This document shows, one piece after another, positions 5,693-13,076 of a stretch of 20,684 nt of DNA. Both the position numbers and the translations under genes were made by a program. Under the pieces are notes generated by a model, which searched no databases, was not told where the DNA came from, and worked only from the letters and a program-made list of their open reading frames with translations. Source of the DNA: Candidatus Falkowiibacteriota bacterium (GTDB taxonomy: Bacteria; Patescibacteriota; Patescibacteriia; Patescibacteriales; GWE2-39-37); NCBI GenBank assembly GCA_013335665.1, contig JAAXVE010000004.1:1-20684 (forward strand), written 5' to 3'. The stretch's first letter is position 1. The number at the start of each line of letters is the position of its first letter.

Positions 5693-6139
5693 TTATTCTT
5701 TATTTGCAATCTTAGCTCTTTTTGGCAAGGTGTCATCATTTTTACCTCTCTTCGCTTCTCCTTCAATCAGCCGCCTTATTCTCTCTACGACTTGCGAGGG
5801 AGTAAAATCTGCTTTAACCAGGTAGTCTGAAGTTCCCCACTTAAACAAAGCTTCCTTGTCTTGATCATTAGACAAATTGGTCAGACTTATTACAGGTATA
5901 TGCTGTATATCGGGGTTGCTTTTAATTTTTTTCAATAAATAAAATCCATCACCGCCTGCCATAACAACATCCGACAGCACTAAATCAGGCTTGTGTGCCA
6001 GAACCAGGCTGTAGGCGTCTTTGGCATTGTGCGCAGTGTGTACCGCGTAGCCCTCAAGTCGAAGTTTTTCACCATAGAGGTCGACTAACCACTTATCGTC
6101 ATCAGCCAAGACTATCGTTTGTTTTACTTTCTTTTGCAT
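5693..6139 (-). CDS. Stand-alone response-regulator receiver protein (CheY-like)
   Basis: A 148-aa single-domain receiver. The acidic pocket is D13-D14-D15, the phospho-acceptor D57 (VLSDVVM), the switch Thr T87 (SLTN) and the conserved Lys K109 (YLVKAD). All residues needed for phosphoryl transfer are present. A basic tail of about 25 residues (KRGKNDD...KRAKIANKE) replaces an output domain. No sensor kinase is in the window, so its partner is unknown. It starts 13 nt after the VirD4-like ATPase stop, so the two are probably co-transcribed. Control of the ATPase or of a pilus-like machine is possible but is inference. No SD. Confidence 0.92.
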   Translation of the reverse strand: MQKKVKQTIVLADDDKWLVDLYGEKLRLEGYAVHTAHNAKDAYSLVLAHKPDLVLSDVVMAGGDGFYLLKKIKSNPDIQHIPVISLTNLSNDQDKEALFKWGTSDYLVKADFTPSQVVERIRRLIEGEAKRGKNDDTLPKRAKIANKE

Positions 6140-6152
6140 AATTTTTATTTAA

Positions 6153-8672
6153 CTAGAAATTGTTGACGCGTGCAAAAATCTCTTCCTCGATCACGTTGCG
6201 ATCTTGACCGTATTTCAAGCGCGAAAGGCTCTTGATGCGGGAGGCTAACTCTTCTCGCCTGACACCTGGTAAAGGCCAGGTGGTGGCCATAGAAAACGGC
6301 CGAGTCGCTGCGTTATCCATTAATAATTTTATGTAGGCTGAAAACTTCTCTACATTAATCAGATCGTATTGATTGAAAACTGGAGCAAATTCCTTTTCTA
6401 ACTCCTCAGCGTCATCAGAACCGATCTTAAAACTGACCCAGGTGCCGACGTTACCGAAGACGGCGTCTTTAATCGACGAATCCTGGCCTTTGACCAGTTG
6501 GCCGAGGTATTGATGGGCCATAATCAAATTCAAATTATACTTGCGAGCTTCCGACAGGATCGAGCAGATCGAATCAGTCGTAAAGTTCTGGAACTCATCT
6601 ATATATAAATAGAAATCCTTGCGCTGTTCTTTAGGCATGTCAGTGCGCGACAAAGCACCCACCAAGATCTTACCTACCAGGATCATACCCAAAAGATAGG
6701 CGTTCAGTTCGCCGACCTGCCCCTTAGGCAGGCTGACCAACAATATCTTCTGTTTATCCATGACATCGCGCAAATTAAACGAGCTGTTCTGCTGCCCGAT
6801 GATCGGCCGCATCATGTCGTTGGAAATGAACGATGTCAGCTTTGAGGTGATGTATGGCACAACGTTAGCCAAGGCCGCATCGCCGCCTGCCTTCTCGGCT
6901 TCCTTGCGCCAAAAGTCAACCACGGTCGGATCTTGGCAACGCTCCAATTTCATGCGACGGAAGTCGGCATCAGCCAAGACTTTCGGGATCTCCATCAAAG
7001 TCGAGCCGCTCTCCGGGTCAGACATGATCAAAAGCATGGCGTTGCGCATATATTGCTCAAAGATAGGGCCGCCGGTCGATTTCAAATCATAGAGCTTATC
7101 GAAAATCTTGATCATCTCGTTAATGACGAAAGTCTTCTGCTCTGGATAACGCGGATCGAATTCCATCAAATTCAAAGCAAGCGGCCGTTCGATATCTGAC
7201 GGCGCGAACAATATCACGTCCTCGGCGCGCTCAGGTGGAATGCGTTTCAATATGTCCTCGATCAGATCACCATGAGGATCGATTACGCCCACGCCTTCTC
7301 CGTTCAGAATATCCTGGATTGCCATCGAAGCCAACAAGACAGATTTACCGACGCCAGACTTACCGACGATATAGGTATGGCGCCGCCTGTCTTCGCGCTT
7401 AATGCGTATATCTTTGACTACGCCGCGATAAATGTTGCGGCCCAGAATAATGCCGCTGTCCGGCAGCTCGGCCGGCGCAGGCGCATGCTTGGCTGTTAGC
7501 CACAAAATGTTTGGCGTCTCGGTCCAATGCAAAGGAAGATGGAACAAGCTGGCCATTTCTTCCGTGTTCAAAAGAAAACTCAAACGTTCGTCAAAGCGAC
7601 GATAAATAAAATTCTCGATCAAGCGGTTATGTCTAAAATGCTTGGATATTAGATCAATCTTATTATTAAAAGAGTTGCCGCTCTCGTAAAGATTGTACTG
7701 CCCAAAGGCACTGATAATGTTATTCAGATAAATCTGGCAATTATCCCTTGATTTCGTGCTCACCACGATGCGCACGTTAACATCCAATCCTGCCTTAGCA
7801 TTCTTCTCTTCGAAATTCTTCAATATCTGTTCGTCCATGGCATTCTGGCGGTACATCGAATTGTTTTGCTGCTGCTTGTTCTTATCCTCTGGGCTGGAGC
7901 CTTTGAAATAACTGAAAAATTCCGACCAAGCGCTATCGTTCATCGCCTCGCTAATGCTCTTGCCTTGGCGCACTTTGGAAAAGATGCGGCTAGTTCTGGC
8001 ATGCCAAGCGCCCTTAGCACTGCGCACCACGTATTGTATGGCCAATGATTCGTTGGGGCCGAGCTTGGACAAGACATTAATAATCGAGTTCAGCGGGTCG
8101 GTGTCCATCTTATTATAAGTGCGGATCGGAAAAACGTAACTGCGGCGCGTCTTCAGCCAACCTGAAACCACCACGCTCTGAGGATGGAATATATTGTAGT
8201 CGCGCACAGCCTCGACTACCGCTTCAGGATAATGAGCTTGCACCTGCTGTTCCATGTAGCGAGCCATTGTCCGTGGCGCAACCACGTAAAAAGCAATAAC
8301 TTTCTTGTCAGCTACAATTTCAAAAGAAAAATGATCACGGCGGCCGTACAACCAAGCTTTCAGCCCGCGCTCCGCACGCAGTCCGCCAATGGCCGAGAAA
8401 AGTGTCTCTCCCCTGGCAATCTCTTCGCGCAACTGCTGTACCGTTACATCACGATCCTTGTCGTTCGGTTTTTCCTTAGACAAACGCACTAAAAAGACAA
8501 CATGGTCGAAGTAATGGCTTGTCCTGGCCAGGTGGGTAAATATCTTCTTGGCCAGTACCAATAGCAAAATCAAGCCGGCTATGCCGAAAAACGCAAAAAG
8601 CACGCTATAATCGACTGAAACGGCGTTATTGAACGGTGTTTCAGTCGGCACTTGTTCGAGACCGTAATCCAT
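6153..8672 (-). CDS. VirD4/TraG-like (HerA-FtsK class) ATPase, membrane-anchored
   Basis: An 839-aa protein of the type IV secretion coupling-protein class found widely in CPR genomes. One N-terminal transmembrane segment (about residues 23-42) is followed by a long non-catalytic region (about 55-390) of the type often seen fused to these ATPases. The motor domain follows: Walker A GKSGVGKS at 437-444, VIDPHGD at 463-469, and Walker B YLYIDEFQNF at 688-697. An AHQYLGQL motif lies shortly after, like the TraD/TraG C-terminal motor. These proteins pump DNA or protein across the membrane or drive related assemblies. The substrate here is unknown, and no relaxase or other VirB gene is in the window. 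The start codon directly abuts the stop of the 153-aa gene (no gap), indicating translational coupling. Confidence 0.9.
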   Translation of the reverse strand: MDYGLEQVPTETPFNNAVSVDYSVLFAFFGIAGLILLLVLAKKIFTHLARTSHYFDHVVFLVRLSKEKPNDKDRDVTVQQLREEIARGETLFSAIGGLRAERGLKAWLYGRRDHFSFEIVADKKVIAFYVVAPRTMARYMEQQVQAHYPEAVVEAVRDYNIFHPQSVVVSGWLKTRRSYVFPIRTYNKMDTDPLNSIINVLSKLGPNESLAIQYVVRSAKGAWHARTSRIFSKVRQGKSISEAMNDSAWSEFFSYFKGSSPEDKNKQQQNNSMYRQNAMDEQILKNFEEKNAKAGLDVNVRIVVSTKSRDNCQIYLNNIISAFGQYNLYESGNSFNNKIDLISKHFRHNRLIENFIYRRFDERLSFLLNTEEMASLFHLPLHWTETPNILWLTAKHAPAPAELPDSGIILGRNIYRGVVKDIRIKREDRRRHTYIVGKSGVGKSVLLASMAIQDILNGEGVGVIDPHGDLIEDILKRIPPERAEDVILFAPSDIERPLALNLMEFDPRYPEQKTFVINEMIKIFDKLYDLKSTGGPIFEQYMRNAMLLIMSDPESGSTLMEIPKVLADADFRRMKLERCQDPTVVDFWRKEAEKAGGDAALANVVPYITSKLTSFISNDMMRPIIGQQNSSFNLRDVMDKQKILLVSLPKGQVGELNAYLLGMILVGKILVGALSRTDMPKEQRKDFYLYIDEFQNFTTDSICSILSEARKYNLNLIMAHQYLGQLVKGQDSSIKDAVFGNVGTWVSFKIGSDDAEELEKEFAPVFNQYDLINVEKFSAYIKLLMDNAATRPFSMATTWPLPGVRREELASRIKSLSRLKYGQDRNVIEEEIFARVNNF

Positions 8673-9134
8673 TTATTTTTGCTGACGCAAGCTGATGAGT
8701 TCGTCAGCTTTTATCTTGGCTTCTTGCTCCAAGAAAAAGCGATTAACTCCAGGGATCAGCTTGAGCCACTCCTTGAGCAAATTTATTATTTTCTTTGCTT
8801 TGATCTTAGATTCTGACAACAGTTGGTTGATCTGGCGCGCCGTCGCCTCTCCGGCGATGCGAAAAGTTGCCTGTTTCTCTGGAGACATTGACCTGTACAT
8901 CTCGTCTAAACCGGCAGACATGACTGTTTCGACTTTTTTCAGATCGACTGAGTCCGTTGCACCTGGTTCGATCGCATGAACGGCCTGCTGCACATGAGTT
9001 GGAGGGTTAGCTTCCCCGACTTTTTCCGTCGGCTTAGCCGCCTCGACACGCTGCTCGTGCATAACAGGACGCTCTGGCGAATGCGTCGGCAACTGCTCCG
9101 GCAGATTTATCTTCTCGATTGGTTTTATATCCAT
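8673..9134 (-). CDS. Hypothetical protein upstream of the VirD4-like ATPase, 153 aa
   Basis: Unrecognised. Residues 1-60 are Pro- and Glu-rich and probably disordered; residues 62-153 are helical and charged, ending in KADELISLRQQK. A moderately hydrophobic helix (IINLLKEWLKLIPGVNRFFLEQEA) covers about 116-139, better described as IINLLKEWLK then LIPGVNRFFLEQ; it could be amphipathic and membrane-touching. No signal peptide. The stop codon is immediately followed by the ATG of the VirD4-like gene, so the two are surely expressed together and may interact. A weak SD (AAAAGAG) lies about 9 nt before the ATG. Confidence 0.78.
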   Translation of the reverse strand: MDIKPIEKINLPEQLPTHSPERPVMHEQRVEAAKPTEKVGEANPPTHVQQAVHAIEPGATDSVDLKKVETVMSAGLDEMYRSMSPEKQATFRIAGEATARQINQLLSESKIKAKKIINLLKEWLKLIPGVNRFFLEQEAKIKADELISLRQQK

Positions 9135-9185
9135 AATCGACTCTTTTAGATGACAAAATTATACCATATTTTGCCAAATATGAAA

Positions 9186-9208
9186 AAGCCCCGAAGATAT
9201 CGGGGCTT
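9186..9208 (-). terminator. Terminator of the glutamate-5-kinase-like gene
   Basis: A 9-bp stem (AAGCCCCGA / TCGGGGCTT) with a 5-nt loop, followed on the minus strand by TTTTTCAT. It lies between the kinase gene stop (9235) and the 153-aa gene, so it separates the two units. Confidence 0.85.
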
Positions 9209-9234
9209 AACCTGGAAAATATACGCACAATAAA

Positions 9235-9993
9235 TCAATGTGTAAAAAGTGTGCCGATGGACAGCTCTCCTTTCTTCTCCGTCAGGAACTTCAAAGCTCT
9301 TACAAAAGCGTAGTTTTCACGCGCTGGCACTAACATCGCATCAATGCCGTGCTCGGCCAGTCTAAACATCTGCTCAAGTTTGGTCCGCATGCCTTCCTCG
9401 CTAAAGCCGTGCTTACTCCCGCCTTTGGCGTAGCCAAGTATGGTCTCTTTTTCCGATAGACAGACTTTTTGCACTACTGCACCGCTATCATCCATTAAAC
9501 CGGGTCGGTCGATTCCGAACATCACGAGATCCAGTTTAAGAATAATAGCAGTTCCGGCGGTCAAACGGTCATTATCCTCGCACTTGGCCAGATTGTTTGA
9601 CTCCTTGTTGTTGACCGGGTCGTTGGCATTAAGGATGATCTGCACCTCCTCGTTGAAAGCCTCCATTACCGTGGCAATAAAAACCTCCGGGTGATGCAAT
9701 TCGTGATCAGTAATCAAAATTGGGGCGACCTCAAGAATTCCTTGATTGAAAAAGCATTCGGAATATTTATCCAGAAGACGCAGCCAGCCGACAGCAGCCC
9801 GCAAATTTCTCGAGCGATGAGAAGCTCCATCACTTGCCACAGCGCCCGACGTTATTAATAGGACGTTGTGACCCATGCCTCTCAATATGGCGATCTGCGT
9901 ACAAAGGCTATAGATAAATTCCTTATTCACGCCAACGCACTCTACCCCACTGCCTACCAGCAAATTGCTTCCCACCTTAATTGCGATGTTCAT
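9235..9993 (-). CDS. proB: Glutamate 5-kinase-like amino-acid kinase (no PUA domain)
   Basis: A 252-aa member of the amino-acid kinase family, closest in motif order to glutamate 5-kinase (ATP + L-glutamate to glutamyl 5-phosphate, first step of proline synthesis). Motifs: KVGSN 6-10, TSGAV 48-52, NANDPV 122-127 (NENDAV in E. coli), DNDRLTA 140-146, the glycine segment GGSKHGFSEEGM 191-202, and a final SIGTLFTH matching the SVGTLF end of the kinase domain. The PUA domain of the long E. coli-type enzyme is absent. GIDRPGLMDDSG replaces the more usual TDIDGLY-type segment, so the exact substrate is uncertain. I chose the ATG at 9993 because a strong SD (AAAGGAGT) lies just upstream; an ATG at 10041 would add 16 basic residues. 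No proA or proC nearby. Confidence 0.8.
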   Translation of the reverse strand: MNIAIKVGSNLLVGSGVECVGVNKEFIYSLCTQIAILRGMGHNVLLITSGAVASDGASHRSRNLRAAVGWLRLLDKYSECFFNQGILEVAPILITDHELHHPEVFIATVMEAFNEEVQIILNANDPVNNKESNNLAKCEDNDRLTAGTAIILKLDLVMFGIDRPGLMDDSGAVVQKVCLSEKETILGYAKGGSKHGFSEEGMRTKLEQMFRLAEHGIDAMLVPARENYAFVRALKFLTEKKGELSIGTLFTH

Positions 9994-10059
9994 ATCGACT
10001 CCTTTCTTTCTTGCGTATTTGTATTTTTTCACTATAAACAAAAGAACAGTCAGTTTTTC

Positions 10060-10088
10060 AGACTACCTAATTTTGCACAAAAAGTCAA
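10060..10088 (-). promoter_or_regulatory. Putative promoter for the glutamate-5-kinase-like gene
   Basis: On the minus strand TTGACT (10083-10088) and TAGTCT (10060-10065) are separated by 17 bp, about 65 bp upstream of the start codon. The fit to a sigma-70-type promoter is moderate. Confidence 0.4.
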
Positions 10089-10101
10089 TCTATGCCATAA
10101 T
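10073..10101 (+). promoter_or_regulatory. Putative promoter for the CorA-family gene
   Basis: TTGCAC (10073-10078) and CATAAT (10096-10101) with a 17-bp spacer, about 80 bp upstream of the ATG. It overlaps the divergent promoter on the other strand, which would make the two compete. Confidence 0.3.
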
Positions 10102-10180
10102 AATACTATAAAATTTCCATTATTCGTCTTCAAAAACATGTCTTAAAATTTTTGAAAGTCGAACCCGGAATTCTCAGCTG

Positions 10181-11155
10181 ATGCCCAAAGAAATCAAGGA
10201 GGAAAAATCAACTCGCAATATTCAAGTCGTCGAAATCGACAACCCCAGAACGATCAACAAAAAGATCACCTGGGTTAATGTTACCAATGCAGGCAAACGA
10301 GAGATCGAGTACTTGCGCAAGCGCTACAACTTCAATCTTAACCATCTTCACGCCTCATCTTCAAACGTTTTTGCCCAGCGACCGGCCGTGCATAAGTGCG
10401 ACAACTACATCTTCGCAATCATGCACTTTCCTATATATATCAACGACACAGTCATCGCGACCGAAGTCGACTTCTTTATCATGCATGGACACATCATCAC
10501 GGTGCACAACGGCAACCTGCAGGCGCTCAACGACTTCTTCAATCTCTGTAAAAAAGACGGCGAGGCACTCCTAACTTTCAAACTTGAATCATCATCAATT
10601 CTGCTCTACGAGCTTCTGGAAAAATTAATGGTTTCTTGCTTCCCTTTGCTCGACAAGAACAGCTTGGCCATCAACAAGGTCGAAGAAATCATCTTTGCCC
10701 AGGAACAGCGCCGCGCCGTCTCCCATATCTTGTCGCTCAGGCAAAACATTATCAACTTCCATAAGATCATGCATAGCCACAAGAAGATCCTGACTTCCTT
10801 CATGGAAATCAGAAGCAAACTCGTACCGAATGAACAGCTTAAAGGCTATTATAAGAAGCTGATCGATCACTCTATCACCATCTGGGAAATCCTTGAAAAC
10901 CAGAAAGAGATCGTGCAGATACTTAATAGCACCAACGAGTCACTCTTGAATTCACACTTGAACGACACCATGAAGACTCTAACAGTCTTTTCATTGATCA
11001 GTTTTTATCTCACTCTTTTTGTAGCCATTTTCACCATGCGTGCTACCGGCACACCTTGGGTTGATGAGCCAGGCGGTTTTTGGATTATCATGTGCCTCTT
11101 AACCCTGATAACAGCAACCATCATCCTTATCTTCCGTCGCAAAAAGTGGCTCTAA
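10181..11155 (+). CDS. CorA-family divalent-cation transporter lacking the GMN motif
   Basis: A 324-aa protein with CorA architecture. It has a soluble alpha/beta N-terminal domain (about 1-150), a long helical funnel region (about 150-263) and two C-terminal transmembrane helices (about 267-284 and 299-318), ending in a basic RRKK tail. CorA channels carry Mg2+ or Co2+, or other metals in the ZntB branch, as pentamers. The near-universal GMN signature at the end of TM1 is missing: the sequence there is IFTMRATGTP, so TMR (285-287) stands where GMN would be. The periplasmic loop is short and acidic (WVDEPGG). Ion selectivity or channel function may therefore differ. No clear SD precedes the ATG at 10181; the AAGGAGG inside codons 5-8 has no start codon after it. 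It is divergent from the glutamate-5-kinase-like gene. Confidence 0.87.
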   Translation: MPKEIKEEKSTRNIQVVEIDNPRTINKKITWVNVTNAGKREIEYLRKRYNFNLNHLHASSSNVFAQRPAVHKCDNYIFAIMHFPIYINDTVIATEVDFFIMHGHIITVHNGNLQALNDFFNLCKKDGEALLTFKLESSSILLYELLEKLMVSCFPLLDKNSLAINKVEEIIFAQEQRRAVSHILSLRQNIINFHKIMHSHKKILTSFMEIRSKLVPNEQLKGYYKKLIDHSITIWEILENQKEIVQILNSTNESLLNSHLNDTMKTLTVFSLISFYLTLFVAIFTMRATGTPWVDEPGGFWIIMCLLTLITATIILIFRRKKWL

Positions 11156-11178
11156 GTAAGGACCTCTAGTATTAATCT

Positions 11179-11427
11179 ATGGATTTTCTCATTTCAACAT
11201 ACACGATGTTTTCACTGAAGGTCTATGTTTTGATTTATATTTTTTCATACATACTTATCAAGGTTCGCATAGATAAAACCATGCAACCTTTCCAGAACTT
11301 TAACCCTAAACATTTGGCTGCTGCCCTCCTGATAACATTGCTTGCCCCTTTCGCCCTACTTATATTCTATCTTCCGATAATACTGTTCATACTACTCACT
11401 GGAGGCCATGTCGGATACTTCTTTTAA
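11179..11427 (+). CDS. Possible small membrane protein, 82 aa
   Basis: An unrecognised, very hydrophobic protein with two likely membrane segments (about residues 10-28 and 47-75). It starts 23 nt after the CorA-family stop, on the same strand, and a terminator follows 28 nt after its stop. That position is what a small downstream gene of the operon would have. The SD is weak (AAGGACC, too far upstream). A second ATG at 11278 would give a 49-aa, one-helix version. AT-rich noncoding DNA can mimic such ORFs, so I hold this loosely. Confidence 0.42.
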   Translation: MDFLISTYTMFSLKVYVLIYIFSYILIKVRIDKTMQPFQNFNPKHLAAALLITLLAPFALLIFYLPIILFILLTGGHVGYFF

Positions 11428-11455
11428 AAAACCTCTGCCAATCAAACAAAAAAAC

Positions 11456-11478
11456 CCTCTAATTTAGAGGTTTTTTTA
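11456..11478 (+). terminator. Terminator after the CorA-family gene and small membrane ORF
   Basis: The stem CCTCT / AGAGG (5-nt loop) is followed by eight T. A second CCTCT-containing arm at 11425-11435 (AAAAAACCTCT) can pair with the same right arm, so two alternative hairpins share one U-tract. Confidence 0.75.
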
Positions 11479-11509
11479 TTTAATATAAGCTTATTTTTCT
11501 TCAAAGGTA

Positions 11510-11538
11510 TTGACAAAATGCTTAAAATATGCTAGGGT
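11510..11538 (+). promoter_or_regulatory. Promoter of lipoprotein 1 (extended -10)
   Basis: TTGACA (11510-11515), a 17-bp spacer and TAGGGT (11533-11538), preceded by TGC, which makes an extended -10. The block TATGCTAGGGTAA resembles TTATGCTAAGGTTA upstream of the second lipoprotein gene. Confidence 0.6.
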
Positions 11539-11589
11539 AAAAAATTGTTATTGACGCTGTTTGACAATTTTTTAGCGACCCTGGGTCGC
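11539..11589 (+). promoter_or_regulatory. Inverted repeats in the lipoprotein 1 leader
   Basis: A perfect 10-bp inverted repeat (AAAAAATTGT 11539-11548 / ACAATTTTTT 11564-11573) directly follows the -10 box and spans the likely transcription start. It is followed by GCGACC-CTG-GGTCGC (11575-11589). The first may act as an operator more than as an RNA hairpin, since its left arm would be only partly transcribed. The second would lie in the 5' UTR. Confidence 0.5.
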
Positions 11590-11615
11590 ATATCCCGCAA
11601 AAAGGAGAAGTGAAG

Positions 11616-12971
11616 ATGAAAAAGAACCTGTTGGCAGTATTTCTGGTGGCCTTGTTCGGCATGATTATCGGCGGCTGCGGTGGCGGCGGAAGTGCAACTG
11701 GCACAACACAAACTCCGGATAATTCCATTCCGGCCGGCAAAGGAGCCTATGACGTAAGCTTGAAATTGTATGACGTCAACACCCCTTCACCCACTGCCAA
11801 AACAGCAGACACTCCGACCGTAAAACCCCTCAAAGCCTTATCGGCAAAAACAGTTGCCGACGGCGGTGCAAGCGGCGGTGGCGGAGAAGGATCCCCTCTT
11901 ACCAACCTTGATGCAGAATTCTGCAAAAGAGTAGACCATGTCTACTTCTGGTTCACAGACGTAAACGGAAGCAATGTAATGGATCAAACTCTGAATGTCC
12001 AGAATGGTGTATTATCCGGCCGAATAAACGTAATTCCTGGGAGCTATGAACTTCACGTGTCATTCTACACAAAGACGGACATTTGCCTGTTCACTTCCTC
12101 GACTTTTGTCGAAATAATCGAAGGAATGGCTGCTAAGAGCTCGCTAGTTCTGGAGCGCCCCGATGTCATTGGCTTAACCGCTGAATATAATAATGTGCCT
12201 GGCACTTACGAAGATGGCGCCTGGTACAATTTTCCGATCTGGTTCAGCGTAATGAATGGGTATTCATATTCCGCCGGAGCAAGGTACATTCAGTCCGAAA
12301 ACAAATTCAAAGGCAATATGCTCTACCTCACCGATGTCAATTCCAAAAAAGCCAGTATCAGTATCCGCGACAAGAGCGACACCACCTACTACGCACAGAT
12401 CGATGTCGACGTGCTTACTGCTATCGACATAATTGAAGCTGGCGGCACTATCATCATCGACTGGCCCGAAAGCAGTACTTTTGAATTCGACATCATCTTT
12501 GCCGGTTCAAACGCTGGCTATCTGAAGGCAACCAATGAATTCCAAATGAATCTTCCGATCCGCGGCCACGAAAACCAGGAATTAAACACCTTCAGTCTGG
12601 AAAATCTAACCTCGAGCGCGGCAACCACCTCGGAACTGTTTATCCGTGTCTGGGATGCGGACTACCTCACCAATCTTTACATGGTAAGAAGTGACCTGGA
12701 TTACACACTCTTCGAACCAACCCACTTCCCCTGCACCGTAATCAGTAACCAAGGCGGAAGCAAGATCTTTTCCTGCGCAACAGATATACACACCGATTCC
12801 AAACAGAAAGTTGTTTTAAAGATTAAAGGGGATGTATCCCTATCCTACCCGCAAACGGAAATGCTCAACGTCATGGTTATTGGCGCGAAAACGCTCGATA
12901 CAGATGGCAAATCAGTTCCCTTCCTGGGAACCCACTATTACGGCCGGGGCGTAGATTCCGACCAAAAATAA
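11616..12971 (+). CDS. Secreted lipoprotein 1, unknown function
   Basis: A 451-aa exported lipoprotein. The N-terminus is MKKNLLAVFLVALFGM, then IIGGC with the lipobox cysteine at about residue 21, followed by the GGGGS spacer typical of lipoprotein tethers. A Thr/Pro/Ala/Lys-rich linker and a second Gly-rich run (GGASGGGGEG, about 88-97) precede the folded part. Around residues 100-180 is a beta-sandwich-like segment with PGSYELHVSF, reminiscent of surface or carbohydrate-associated beta domains. The rest is beta-rich and unrecognised. I chose the ATG at 11616, with SD AAAGGAGAAG and 8-nt spacing to the GGAG core, over the GTG at 11610. The gene has its own promoter, leader repeats and terminator, so it is monocistronic. 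It is likely displayed at the cell surface; any role in attachment to a host or surface is inference. Confidence 0.85.
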   Translation: MKKNLLAVFLVALFGMIIGGCGGGGSATGTTQTPDNSIPAGKGAYDVSLKLYDVNTPSPTAKTADTPTVKPLKALSAKTVADGGASGGGGEGSPLTNLDAEFCKRVDHVYFWFTDVNGSNVMDQTLNVQNGVLSGRINVIPGSYELHVSFYTKTDICLFTSSTFVEIIEGMAAKSSLVLERPDVIGLTAEYNNVPGTYEDGAWYNFPIWFSVMNGYSYSAGARYIQSENKFKGNMLYLTDVNSKKASISIRDKSDTTYYAQIDVDVLTAIDIIEAGGTIIIDWPESSTFEFDIIFAGSNAGYLKATNEFQMNLPIRGHENQELNTFSLENLTSSAATTSELFIRVWDADYLTNLYMVRSDLDYTLFEPTHFPCTVISNQGGSKIFSCATDIHTDSKQKVVLKIKGDVSLSYPQTEMLNVMVIGAKTLDTDGKSVPFLGTHYYGRGVDSDQK

Positions 12972-13013
12972 CAGCAGCAATCAATAACAAAGTTTTTTTT
13001 CAAACACAACACG

Positions 13014-13043
13014 AAACCCACCTTCGCAAAAGGTGGGTTTTTT
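13014..13043 (+). terminator. Terminator of lipoprotein 1
   Basis: An 11-bp stem (AAACCCACCTT / AAGGTGGGTTT) with a 5-nt loop, followed by TTT, about 45 nt past the stop. Confidence 0.9.
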
Positions 13044-13076
13044 CTATGCTTTGATTTTAAGTTAGTGTCGGCTTAG

